This document shows, in pieces, positions 23,729-34,489 of a stretch of 64,000 nucleotides of DNA. The DNA is from Psilocybe azurescens (lineage: Eukaryota > Basidiomycota > Agaricomycetes > Agaricales > Agrocybaceae). The first letter of the stretch is position 1, and every line of letters begins with the position of its first letter. The notes under the pieces were generated by a model. That model did not search any database. It had not been told where the DNA came from and saw only the letters and a program-made list of their open reading frames with translations. The stretch spans positions 1 through 64,000 of the forward strand of contig JAJIRX010000292.1 of the NCBI GenBank assembly GCA_023853785.1. Direction: 5' to 3'. A program made the position numbers and the translations under genes.

Positions 23729-25973
23729 TTACTCTAAAACGATTCGGGCATCTTCATGGAATTTCTTGACGACTTTCGCGAAGATATCGATTGCTTTCGT
23801 TAAATCGTTGTCCTGCATCGCACACCACTATCAGTTACTGAAATAGACTCAAGGCGGATGAACGTATACCTCTGCGTTGCTGAAGCTGATTCGGAAATGA
23901 CCTGGATAACTGGCAGAGCTGGCAGATTTGTTTGCGGCAAACATATTCCCTTTCTGGGCGTTAGGTTGAATGACGACAGCAGTAATGTTATCATACCTGG
24001 ACCAATTAGTAGCCCACCCTCTGCTAATTTTATCCAGAGTTGCATCTCGAGCGTCTCCTCACCAAGTTCCTTGAATTTGGGATGATCTTCAAAATGAAAT
24101 TGCAACTGTCGAGCTCTATCAGAACATATGCAGGCCAATATACAAACTTGCTTGAGACTTTGACTCACCCAAACGAACATCCCAGAGCTCGGAGGAACGA
24201 AAGAGAACAGAGGCTTTCGTGAACCTTTCTCATTAAAATAGCCCGATCTCTCTGAAGCAATGTACCGGACACTGCCAGGGAACAGATTCTGCGAGGTCGA
24301 AGCCAATTCCAAATGGAACTTATCGAGAAGACTATCAATGAAGTAATTACGCCTTCGAGTATACTCAACGCCCAATCCTGAAAGAAACGCCATAGTTGAT
24401 GTCAATCACGGCAATTCAAAACGCATATACTATGATGGTATACCTTTGAGCCATTGTAAATATCCCGTGGCTTGCCAGCTGATTAAAGTCTTAGTGATCA
24501 AAACCTAGTGGGAAACTCAGTCTAAAACGTTAAAGGAAGAACGAGAAAACATCCGGACCTGGCTAAATCCACTAGGTCCCTGTGTTGATGTTTCCGCATG
24601 TCTTTCGAGCCTCTCAGCAAATACTGGGTTGCAAGTGAACCAGCCCGTACGGCTCCCGGGTGCGATTGTCTGTGAGGCTATGAGTCTTTACTGACATACA
24701 GATTGAGGGGTTGCTAGCCTTTGAAAAGGTATCAAGTCGAACGACCCGTCCTTGGTAATCGAATCTTAGCCGCATCATATATTCAACGTTGAAAGACTGG
24801 TTTGAGGCATAGTGGATATCTCTTACTTCAAGAAGCTCGGCACAAGGCTTGCTATGTATTCGTCGTCGCTCATATCGGTTTGCTTAACATTTGAGTATCG
24901 TTGCGTTGGGTGTACATAAGGCCCTTCTTGCAGGAAATAATAAGGATCATCCTCGACAATGATCACGTCTGCGTCAAATTATAATTAGAGAAATCAGAGA
25001 CCAAATAAAAGTCACGAACCAAACTCGACGCATATGTCATATATTTCTTGCTTCCTTTGTGCTCCCATGGTCTTCGAGCATGGTCGATAAGCAAGACTAC
25101 CGCAAATGTATGCTCTCATTGACTTACCGCTCCGGTGGGATTTTGCCCGACAGGGACAATGTACATAACGTGAGGTCTGGAGACGACTTTTAAGTAGGTA
25201 TATATCGGCAAGTAATGAAAAAAATGTACCGTGGCATACCACGCGCTGCTTCGTCCCATCCTGAGAGAACCTCGCGAAGGGCGGCACTATTCATTCCTAG
25301 CCCATCCATCGACACGGGAACGGGACTAATGCCGAGTGGGTTCATCGTTTCCAATGCCGACGGATAGGTCCATTCACTGACAAGAATACCTTCGCCAGGG
25401 TTGCAGAGGGTAGAGACAATTTTCGCCCAACCGTCCGTGTTACCCACATGAAGCTGTATGGTGTGATTGGAATAGCCCGGCCGGAAGATTGTGGCCGTGA
25501 ATTCCGCGATGATCTGTTGAAGCTGCGGAATTCCTTTGCAAGACCGTATTGCAGGGCGCTCGCCAGATTAACGTCGTCGGGATGCTCAGGATATTTGGGA
25601 ACTGTTATAGGGATGGTAGAACTTGAATCATTGCCTGAGAATAAGCTTAAAATCCAGGATAACGGTCCTTGGGACTCGGTGGCCGGCTTGGGGGTGTATG
25701 AATCGTAATTCAAGATATCCGCTTTCACACTATCGAACGGAAAATATGCTGGGCTAGGTAGTCCTGCGGCACCATTTGGATCTTAGCCTTTGAGAAGATA
25801 CATAACATTAAAGGTTCTGACCTCCTGCGAGACTAATCATGCCCGGTCGTCCAAAAATATTTCGCTAAGTTCTTAAGAGGAGAGACCGCTCGATTTCGTG
25901 CCACGACGGAGAGGTGATGGGAGAGGTCAATCGCCTCTGGTAAGGTAGACGCGCCTTTGAGTTCTGCAGACAT
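23729..25973 (-). CDS. ARO8: Aromatic/2-aminoadipate aminotransferase, Aro8 type
   Basis: PLP enzyme of fold type I that transaminates aromatic amino acids, kynurenine or 2-aminoadipate. Start MSAELKGAST at 25973. Blocks: GMISLAGGLPSPAYFPF, GNTDGWAKIVSTLCNPGEG, VSEWTYPSALETMNPLG, a QNPTG-type stretch, VIIVEDDPYYFLQEGPY, and the PLP lysine in RLDTFSKTIAPGSRTGWF. The C-terminus reads ..KAIDIFAKVVKKFHEDAR. About ten exons; the intron after the PLP lysine has a GC donor (24717-24718). An A5 run at 25853-25857 holds one base too many, separating KNLAKYF from GRPGMISL. A preference among the possible substrates cannot be read from sequence. Confidence 0.9.
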
Positions 25974-26643
25974 ATTATCCACGCTGAAAATGGGTGTAGC
26001 GGGGATGAATGCGAAAACGACGATACGAACGACTGAATAGAAGAAAAGGGTGGCAGGAAAGATACGGCCATCATTATTTCTTCCTATCAAGCTGGCGTAA
26101 TCACGTCGCAAGCATAATCCAGTGGGAATTATGTCCAAGATAAGAGCCACATGCAGTACAAGTCTTCACACCGAGATGAGCCTGCCTAGGTATTCTGCTG
26201 TCTGTTATCTCTACCCCTTTATTTTTACGCCGTGCCTTGTGGTCATTTGTAATAAAGCTTGTCTTTGACAAATCCAGATAGAATAAGAAGATAGATATTA
26301 GCAATCGTGGCAAGCCGCAAGGGGAAGAATTTCTGAAGATGAGGCCATAGTGGAAGGGAAGGAATTAAATGCACAGAGGGACAAAGACCGTGGTTGAATG
26401 CCCATTGCCAACCTGTTATATACATGTTCCTCTGTGAATGAGTTCATCGACGCAATCAATTGCGTGCTTCTAGTTTCGGGTCCTGGCTCCTGGAGCTCTC
26501 AGGGACTGTTTCCATTACAGGCAAATAGTAATAAAATAATCTTCACAGAGAGTCCAGCGTGGCATAATAACGAGCATATTAATTTCATATATCATGTTCA
26601 ACATGTTAATTCCCTGTTCCTTAGATTGCCACAGAATTATCTA
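25974..26643. other. Region upstream of ARO8 without a supported gene
   Basis: About 670 bases. Short open frames occur on both strands but none shows conserved content. It should contain the ARO8 promoter. Confidence 0.45.
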
Positions 26644-27201
26644 TCAGGCTTGAAATCCCCTGCCACCCGCTAAACCATGCTTCGCGTGCTCGTTACGTCG
26701 CTTGTTGCGAGGATGCTGAACAATGTCGTATGAGGTGTAAGGGCCTAAGACGTAAAATGTTAGCAGATGATGAGAGCCAAGCAAGGCAAATCCACTGACC
26801 TCAAAGGAGACCACTCTGCATCCTAGCAAGAAGCGCGATGGACGCGAGCTCCCGAAGGTCGCCTAAACGTTGGCAGGTAAGAATCAAGCTGAATCTAGTA
26901 AGAGCAAGTTCAGAATGATGATAACGTCGGGTGAACAGGGTGCTTACGACTCCTCCCGCTGACAGCTCTATGTACCAGTGAAGGTACTGGGAGCGGATGT
27001 GGACAGAAACCAAGAAGATTGCGGCCGGCTTTATAGTGAAGGAGCGGAGTTAATGTTTCTACATCGGTACAATCTATGATGATTTCGTTGGCAGTGGGAT
27101 CGATGAGATTGCGATAGGAGAAACTGGCGAATCTTGCAGCCAATCTGGCGGCGCTGTTGGCCCAAGTCGGCGACGATGCCGGGGTCGGTGGGTGGAGACA
27201 T
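26644..27201 (-). CDS. Possible small gene, unrecognised
   Basis: Coding-like stretches lie on the minus strand: ARFASFSYRNLIDPTANEII, then in a neighbouring frame FLVSVHIRSQYLHWYIELSA, then DLRELASIALLARMQSG and GPYTSYDIVQHPRNKRR. A plausible GT..AG intron lies at about 26873-26943 and another at about 26747-26802. The reading frame around an AAA at about 27031 is ambiguous, so I cannot give a single confident protein. No family recognised. It sits head to head with GIS2. Confidence 0.25.
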
Positions 27202-27469
27202 TGAGTAAGGTTGAGGAGAGCGGTTGAATTGCTTCCGGATCTAGCCGGCCGAGCGTTGTCAGATGGACGGCGGGGTTAATTAGTATTAGTAACCGTAACC
27301 TCCATTCATCATCACGCTTCGTTTACTTTTCACACCAAAACCATCTTCGTCATTTCGGAGGAGGCTGAGTTGCAAGCGGTTAGTTGGAAGTGGGAAGAGA
27401 GAGGTCAGTTACTCACTACAGAGTTTTTCTTCTCTCTCTCACAATGTACAGATATCAAACAGCATAGAT

Positions 27470-28298
27470 ATGGCGTACCAGTTTTCAAGGAAAGGATGTT
27501 TCAAATGTGGCAATCGTGAGTTATATTAGACCTCTTCTTTCTCTTTCAGTGGGCTAAACCGAAGTTAGTTGGGCACATTGCCGAGAATTGCTCATCTGAA
27601 CAACGTCTGTGCTATAATTGCAGACAACCCGGCCACGAATCATCCGCCTGTCCATCCCCAAGGACTGTATCTGCAAAACAGTGCTACTCCTGTGGTGGAG
27701 TTGGACATATCCAAGGTTCACTAATACTCTGGTCTTGCAATAATAAAACGCTCATGCAGATATTCAGCGGAATGCCCCAGCTTGAGAATCCAGCAGAGCA
27801 GCAATCAGAAGTGCTATGTGAGATTCCATGTGTATCATCAAGAAAGATTGGATCCTTATATGCTCGCATCGTCAGAACTGTGGGCGCTTTGGCCACTTTG
27901 CTAGAAATTGCCAGAACCCCGCTGGTGGTGTCGCGGGAGGGTTTGCATCGCGTGCCCCTCCTCCTGGGCGTGCTTTGAATACTTCCACCTTACCCCCCTG
28001 TCAAATGCTACAGATGTGGCGGTCCCAACCATTTGGCGAGGTAAGGCCTTTTAACCATGCAAGCCGACCGTCTCGCTGATTAATCACTAATAGGGATTGC
28101 CTTGCTGCCCCTGGCACCACTCTTAACGAGGGTATCCCAACTGGTCCTGCCGCTGCCAATGTCAACAAGAGCAAGACTTGCTATAAATGCCAACAGGAAG
28201 GCCACGTCAGTAATCTATTTGATGCATGCTCTACAAATTATTCTGACGTCTATTGGTAGATTGCTCGCGATTGTCCTGAGACCGAGTTTGTCAGTTAA
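27470..28298 (+). CDS. GIS2: CCHC zinc-knuckle nucleic-acid-binding protein (Gis2/Byr3/CNBP)
   Basis: Small cytoplasmic RNA-binding protein that associates with mRNAs and translation. Six zinc knuckles can be read: CFKCGNLGHIAENC, CYNCRQPGHESSAC, CYSCGGVGHIQAEC, CYNCGRFGHFARNC, CYRCGGPNHLARDC and CYKCQQEGHIARDC, ending ETEFVS. A Gly/Ala-rich spacer separates knuckles four and five. Five short introns split the coding region, two of them inside knuckles. A C6 run at 27993-27998 has one base more than the frame of knuckle five allows. The upstream ATG at 27444 opens only a seven-codon frame. Confidence 0.92.
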
Positions 28299-28483
28299 AT
28301 ATGTAGATTCCTATGCTACTCGAAATAGTTGAACGCAGTGAATTCCTAGAACCCTTAGTATATGTACGATACGCCAGCGTTACTGTTGTTTTACTTATTG
28401 ATTCAAATCATATGCTACGCGCTCAGTCTTGACCAATCACGCGCACGCTGAATAGTCGGCACACATCGGCATATCTCTCAGTC

Positions 28484-29234
28484 ATGTTGCTTTCACCTAC
28501 ACCTTTGCGACCACTTTTACGCACTTCTCTGTGTCGCACTCTATTCAGTCTTCCAACCTTTCCTTTTGGTCTCGACTCCAAACCGCAGAACTACAATGAA
28601 CAGAAAATCTTTCCGTGTGTTCTTCTCCAATTTCTCCCTCGAGTCAACGCCTAAAGAAAGCTATGCTATCTGAAGATATAATGAAAAGGAACTATATGCC
28701 GTCGTAGCAGATGTGGCCTCGTACCCTCAGTTCATACCCTTTTGCGTTAGCTCGCGCATTGATAAATCTGCATTCCGGCAGGCTATGCAAGAAAAGACCG
28801 TGGTGGATGCGGAGTTGACCGTCGGGTTCCTCAGCTTTCGGGAAAGCTATGTTAGTACAGTGACGTGCATTCCCTTCAAATCGGTGCATGTACGCAAATC
28901 TTCTCATTTTCCTGACCCAAAATGGCTGAGCAATACCGCGTTTCACTAGGCACGCGCCTCATCGTCGACGCCATTGTTTAAAACGCTCTCTACGGCCTGG
29001 AAGTTCCAAAGCACTGCTTCAAAGTCATCTTACTCGAATTCAAAATCGACGGAAAGCAAGAGTCTAGAGGACCTCTCTGGACCGACTCTTGTCACTTTTG
29101 ACTTGATGTATGAATTTGCAAACCCTCTTCATGCAGGAGTGTCGTCGACATTTTTCGGCCAAGTTTCCAAAATGATGATTCAGGCGTTCGAGGACCGATG
29201 TGTCAAGGTCTACGGGCCCAGAAGTTTGGGTTAG
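28484..29234 (+). CDS. COQ10: Mitochondrial coenzyme Q-binding START-domain protein
   Basis: Binds ubiquinone and supports its use in respiration at the inner mitochondrial membrane. Three exons sum to 630 nt, 209 residues. An Arg/Ser/Leu-rich N-terminus without acidic residues (MLLSPTPLRPLLRTSLCRTL) fits a mitochondrial targeting sequence. The START-like fold follows: YAVVADVASYPQFIPFC, AELTVGFLSFRESY, SSSTPLFKTLSTAWKF, FDLMYEFANPLHAGVSSTFF. Convergent with the first GST-like gene, 191 bases between stops. Confidence 0.93.
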
Positions 29235-29425
29235 CGCTCAAATATGTCCAGTGTGTCCATTTAGACTCTATATTCTATAATAACAGTAATGCATAGATTT
29301 TCATGGTATGAACTGTTCACGTTTCATACTGAGATAAACATCGTATATGTTACAGTTGCATTCAGAGTGCACGGCCAACGGCTGCGATCTGGAGGCTCTT
29401 CTCTGAAACGCAAACAAATTACGAA

Positions 29426-30867
29426 TCATTGGGTCGTGTTCAGAGGAACCTTGGATATTAAAAATCCTATTCGGGGGAAATGGCAACGAACCAGGCCTTG
29501 GGATCCCTGAACCTCCAAGATTACCTCTTCGCGGTTAAGCGCGACAAGTTTACCAACGGTGGGGTGATTTCGACCTGTACATCGCGTCATTTTAAGCATC
29601 TCTGGATGAAGATGGCAGTAGAAGACTGGTTTACCAGTGTCCTCTGGGACGACCTGCACTGTGTCTCCAAGAGCGGTCCCCAAACGCGATGCTTCGATTG
29701 CGTCAAACCCTACCACATAGTAGGACTCGTGGCTTGCTGATACAATTTTGGCAGCTGCCTCAGCTCCGTCAAGAGTCTTGGGGGAACTTTTGTTTTGTTT
29801 CTCCGTTTCGATCGCTTGAGCAAGGCGGTCGAACCACTGGAATATTATCAGTTTCCTTCTTGGGGTGGATTTTCCGGAGCACGCACTTTGATGGTGAAAG
29901 GAATGCGCGCAGGATCGAAGAGGGCTTCTACGGTTTTGAAGCCTGCAGCACGGGTCCAGGCGAAGCTGAAGTGAAGTGAAATATCGGCGAGACTGGGCGA
30001 TGCGGTATTGAAGAGCCATTCCCGGGAGTCGCTGAGCTGCTCCTCTATGAGGAGCTTTTCGCGGTGATGTTCAACGCTGTCCTCTTCCTCCTCGACGAGA
30101 CGCGAAGACTCACTAGATGGGACGAGACAACGCTTTGCGAGATCTGAACATTGGCCTCCATAGCCTTTGTATTGATTGTCATCCCGAAAAGCTAACGGAA
30201 GTCAGGAACAAGGTTCTACTTAGTATGTCTCTTTCCAAGATGAGGTTGAGATACTGACATCGGCTCTATCTTTCATGAATTCGGGCGAGAAACCATCGAA
30301 AGGCACTAAGGTTATCAGTTGACGAGTCACAGTGCTCTCGGCGTAGAATTTTGAAAATGCTTTGATCAGACCAGTTCCCGCACCGAGTCCCCCGCCTTTT
30401 GCTGGTGGAAAGACGGTGTTGTAGCCACTAGTAGTGGGGAAGCGCCTTTCCAAAGCAGACACAATAATGCTGAATGGATGGGAGACATTTTGAGGTGGCC
30501 GGAAAACTGGATGTTATGGTGCAAGAGCACAGACCTTGTGTCGCAGTACACGTCGTTTCCTATAGAGAGGATTGGAATGCGGCGGTATGTTATGCCTAGC
30601 TGGTCCGTGATTTCAGGACGAGGCAACATGGGAGAAACCTATGGTTGGGACGATCATAAGAATAAAGACCATCGCGACAACAGTAGTTGTGCTCAGCGCT
30701 TACATTGACTCTTTCGTGAGGTATTCTTTTCAGGGTAAGAACGTTGTCTATTTTACGAGAATACGGAGAGGCATCGTAGCTTCAATTACGACAAAACATG
30801 AGCGATAGCATTCGAATTATATTTGGCGTTCAACTAACCGATAGAAGATAACAGGATCAGTGGACAT
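29426..30867 (-). CDS. Glutathione S-transferase-like protein, tandem copy 1
   Basis: Thioredoxin-fold N-terminus (MSTDPVIFYRYDASPYSRKI, then LPRPEITDQLGITYRRIPIL and GNDVYCDT) with the helical C-terminal GST part from ALERRFPTTSGY onward. The last exon encodes GKLVALNREEVILEVQGSQG after a GTAAAC..CAG intron. It is the most complete of three copies, with copy 3, and all three share this exon plan. Substrate unknown; the family often conjugates or reduces xenobiotics, but nothing here fixes that. The N-terminal motif has Ser-Pro-Tyr-Ser where Cys-containing GSTs have the catalytic cysteine. Confidence 0.75.
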
Positions 30868-31205
30868 GATGAAGAGGTTGAGGTCAAAGAGTGTTTGTAC
30901 TTGCTCGTACTTTATATCCTCGGGTTGCACGGCAGACGTGAAGCGTAATCAGATGCCGACTCCTAGTCGCCATATGTGAGGTGTGTTTCTAATGAGCTGC
31001 TTCGTAAGTAAATGCCACCTTGAAGACATAATCCGACCCTGCAGGAAATTGTCAGAAAAACAATTGAGTTCAACTTGACGTGGGTCTTGCGCGGGTGTGC
31101 AACGAATGATAGACATCGCTTAAAGCTGTGAGCTCTATGCAAAGCAGTCTTCGTATTGGTGTGGGGGTTATAACCATGTCGATCCATTAGTGATTTGAAT
31201 AAAGA
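30868..31205. other. Spacer between GST-like copies 1 and 2
   Basis: About 340 bases without a supported gene; holds the promoter of copy 1 and the 3' flank of copy 2. Confidence 0.4.
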
Positions 31206-32477
31206 CTATATTTTTGGCCACGAATTACTGTAGTCTTCTGGTGTGACTTGTACGGTGTCTGCCAAGGCTACTCTCAAGTGCGATGGTTCGATTGTGTCGA
31301 ATCCAACGATATCGTATGGTTCATGTTTGCTGACACGATCTTGGTAGCTGCTACAACCCCATCGAGCTTGGTAGGAGGGGTTTGAGTTGATTTTATGGTG
31401 TTGATTATCTCGGAAACACGGTCGATCCACTGAAAATTCGTTAGCCAGCAAATCCAAACACTTAAACGGGCTTTGAAAAGTGCGAGACTGTCTCGAATGG
31501 TGAGGGGGAGACGCGCTGCGTCGAACAGAGATCGTGTGTGTGGTATTGCACGGGCCCAGCTGAGCAGGAAATGCATTGAGATATCTGCGATACTCGGCGT
31601 TTCCGTGTCCAAAAGCCATTCACGAGAATAATTGAGCTGTTCCTCGACAAAGAGCTAGCGTGTTATCGATAAAAGGAATTCGTAGACGTCAGGATTGACG
31701 ACGGCAGTGGGGACACATACCAAATTCGAGGAAAATTGGGAAAATGCAACCGGCCTGCGAGCTGCAAAACCTGTCACATCGATGGATGAGCCCATAAGCT
31801 GAACAGCCTTCAGTATGCATGTAGATCCCCGTTTGTAGAGGGAGAGAGACGAGGTTTGGGGTGCAGTACTGACCTTGCTGCGATCTTCGACGAACACGGC
31901 AGGGAATGCATCCCAAGGAAGCAGGCTTACGATGAGCTGGAACAAGATGGTATCTGCGTAGAATTTCGAGAAGGCTTTGACTAGCCCAGTTCTTGCGCTT
32001 CCACCGTGTTTTGACGCAGAATAGATTGTGCCGTATCCGTTCGAAGGAGGGAAGCGTCGCTCCAGGACAGATGCAATAAGACTAGATGGGATGTATAAAC
32101 ATGTGTGTACTGATGAGTAGATGTTGGGATTGAGATAGGACGAACCTCGTATCGCACTAGACATAGTTGCCAATGGGGAGAATAAGTATGCGTCGATAGA
32201 TGATACCTAGCTGGCCTGTGATTTCCGGACGAGGCAGCATCGAAGAGATCTATAATTTATCAATGGAAAACAGTATTACACCACAGGAATAGCCAACTTA
32301 CATCGACCTTTTCATGCGGGATATTCTTTAGCGCCAGCACGTGGTCGACCTTGCGAGAACAGGGAGAAGTGTCGTTCCTGCATGAGGTGAATAAAGTATG
32401 GGTGTGTTTAACTGATGGTATTTAAAAGGTGATGTAGGTGCAACGAACCGGTATACGATGATAAATTTTATAGACAT
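31206..32477 (-). pseudogene. Glutathione S-transferase-like, tandem copy 2, truncated and frameshifted
   Basis: The same exon plan as its neighbours can be followed from MSIKFIIVYR through ALERRFPPSNGYGTIY and WIDRVSEIINTIKS. Near 31320-31327 one base is missing relative to both paralogues: KIVSAN continues in one frame and EPYDIVGFDTIEPSHLR in the next. The conserved last exon (GKLVALNREE.. in copies 1 and 3) is absent; the frame runs out as PEDYSNSWPKI. The missing base alone could be an assembly fault, but the lost exon suggests real decay or a shortened protein. Confidence 0.65.
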
Positions 32478-32780
32478 GCTGAACGTTAGATGTTGTTGAT
32501 CTGAGGACAAAATTGTGCTTTTAAAGTAAGTGGCTGGACGGCTCTGAACGAGCTACGTGAGATATTGAGATCTCCTAAGAACTCAAAATAAAATCGGGAT
32601 AGGGTCAAAACGACGCGTGATGGCTGACACAGCAGTTAACTTAGACCCATTACCAAAGACATTTGATAAAGATGCGTCGAGGCTTTTCAGTCATGTAAAG
32701 TGGGGTATATCAGTTAGCAAAATTAGCACTTGAGACTAGATAAATGTTATAGTGCTACCAAACACATAGTGTACAATTTG
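32478..32780. other. Spacer between GST-like copies 2 and 3
   Basis: About 300 bases with no gene; part of the tandem array's intergenic sequence. Confidence 0.4.
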
Positions 32781-34163
32781 TTACAGTTTGTTTCCAGATG
32801 TGCGCTTGATAGAAAATCCCAGACGAGGGAAATGGCAGCGTATAAGCCCTTGAGATCCCTTGATCTCCAGGGTCATCTCTTCGCGGTTAAGAGCGACAAG
32901 CTTTCCAGAGGTTGGAAAATTTCGAGCTGTGCAATGTCATTTCATTAGCAATGAAATATCAACGGCGTGGGGAGACCGAAATACCGGTGTCTTCGGGTGC
33001 GACCCGCACCATGTCTCCAAGGGAAACCCGCAAGCGCGACGCTTCAGTGATATCGAACCCTACAACATTGTAAGGTTCGTAGTTTGCTGATACGATTTTG
33101 TTGGCTGCATCAAGGCCACTGAGCTTTGTGGGTGGACTCTGAGATTTTCGTTCCTTCTTTATTTCGCTAGAAAGACGATCGAGCCACTGTGAGATATTGG
33201 GTTAGGATTGCTTGAAAGCAGGGTTGTAAAGATACCAACTTGAATGGTGAACGGGATTCTTGCGGAGTCGAAAAGCTGTCCTGTTCCCTTAAACGACCGT
33301 GCCCAATTGAAGACAAAGTGGACTGAAACATCGGCGAGACTGGGCGTTTCAGAGTTAAAGAGCCATTGCCGAGAGTCACTGAGTTGCTCTTCTATTAGCA
33401 GCTAATGAACGCTTAGGGCTGTGTAATTGTCGATTAATGCGCCAGAACTTACTAGATATAACACTTTGCGCAACTGGGACATTGGCTGCCAAAGCTTTTG
33501 CATTAATAGGCGAGCCAGCAAACTGGAGTAACGGGGTAAGCACGCTCTGGCCATAAATAGACTGGTAAAATGCTAACCTCACTGCGATCTTTGAGAAATG
33601 CGGCTGGTACTTTGTCCCATGGAAGCAAGTTGGTCACAGGAGGAAACAAGGTGTTTTCTGCATAGAACTTTGAGAAAGCCTTGATCAAACCAGTGCCCGC
33701 ATTTGTTCCATCTTTTGTTAAGGGAAAGAGTGTTTGATATCCACTGGAAGGAGGGAAGCGTCGTTCTAGCGCAGATACGATGAGACTAGATGGACAAGAT
33801 AAATTTAGAATGATGAACAGATGTTGAGATTGAGATGTGACGAGCCTTGTATCACAATAAACATCGTTTCCAATGGCAAGAATAGGTATGCGGCGGTAGA
33901 CGATGCCTAGTTGGTCCGTAATTTCGGGACGAGGCAGCATCGGCGATATCTTGGAGTGGATATAAGAACCATTCATAACGTTGTAACGTAGGTGCTAGAC
34001 TTACATCAACCTTCTCATGAGGGATTCTCTTGAGGGAGAGAACATTATCAATTTTATGAGAGAAAGGAGAAGTGTCGTAGCTTGAACAAGGTCTAGGTGA
34101 GCGGCAAGACTTGGCAAAGAACTAAGTCACAAACCGATATAGGATAACAGGCTGAGAGGACAT
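32781..34163 (-). CDS. Glutathione S-transferase-like protein, tandem copy 3
   Basis: Start MSSQPVILYRYDTSPFSHKI at 34163, followed by NVLSLKRIPHEKV, LPRPEITDQLGIVYRRIPIL, AIGNDVYCDT, ALERRFPPSSGYQTLFP and AFSKFYAENTLF. The end is PEDTARNFPTSGKLVALNRE.. to FSIKRTSGNKL after a GTATTT..CAG intron at about 32942-33000; without that splice the frame stops at ..SVSPRR. Protein and exon plan match copy 1 closely. It is divergent from the chitin synthase gene, 326 bases between starts. Confidence 0.75.
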
Positions 34164-34489
34164 GATTAAGTGGGCCATGTATGGGGTAAGCAACAGTACT
34201 TATAGGCCTTTAACCGGCACAGGAGTTGCCTGTTGTCGGACATGTGAATAGTAACGAGTTTTGTAGAGGCGTTACATGAATTAAAATAGAAATGTTGGGA
34301 GGCTATTCAACGCCCATTGTCGGAGCCTGATCGACCGTGTGTGAAAAAGAGAACGGCATCACGTGATGTCATTGCCTTCAGGTTGCCACTTGGAGTCTCG
34401 AATCATCAAAAGCGTTCCTCCAGCAGTGCTGTCAACGCCCTCTCTCCACTCTTCTCCTTTCCTTTCATACCCATCCCCCTCCTGCAGGC

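Noticed and set aside
29426..34163. Secondary-metabolite cluster built around the GST-like array, ARO8 and the transporters
   Set aside because: No core synthase, P450 or pathway regulator lies nearby and the neighbours are housekeeping genes.
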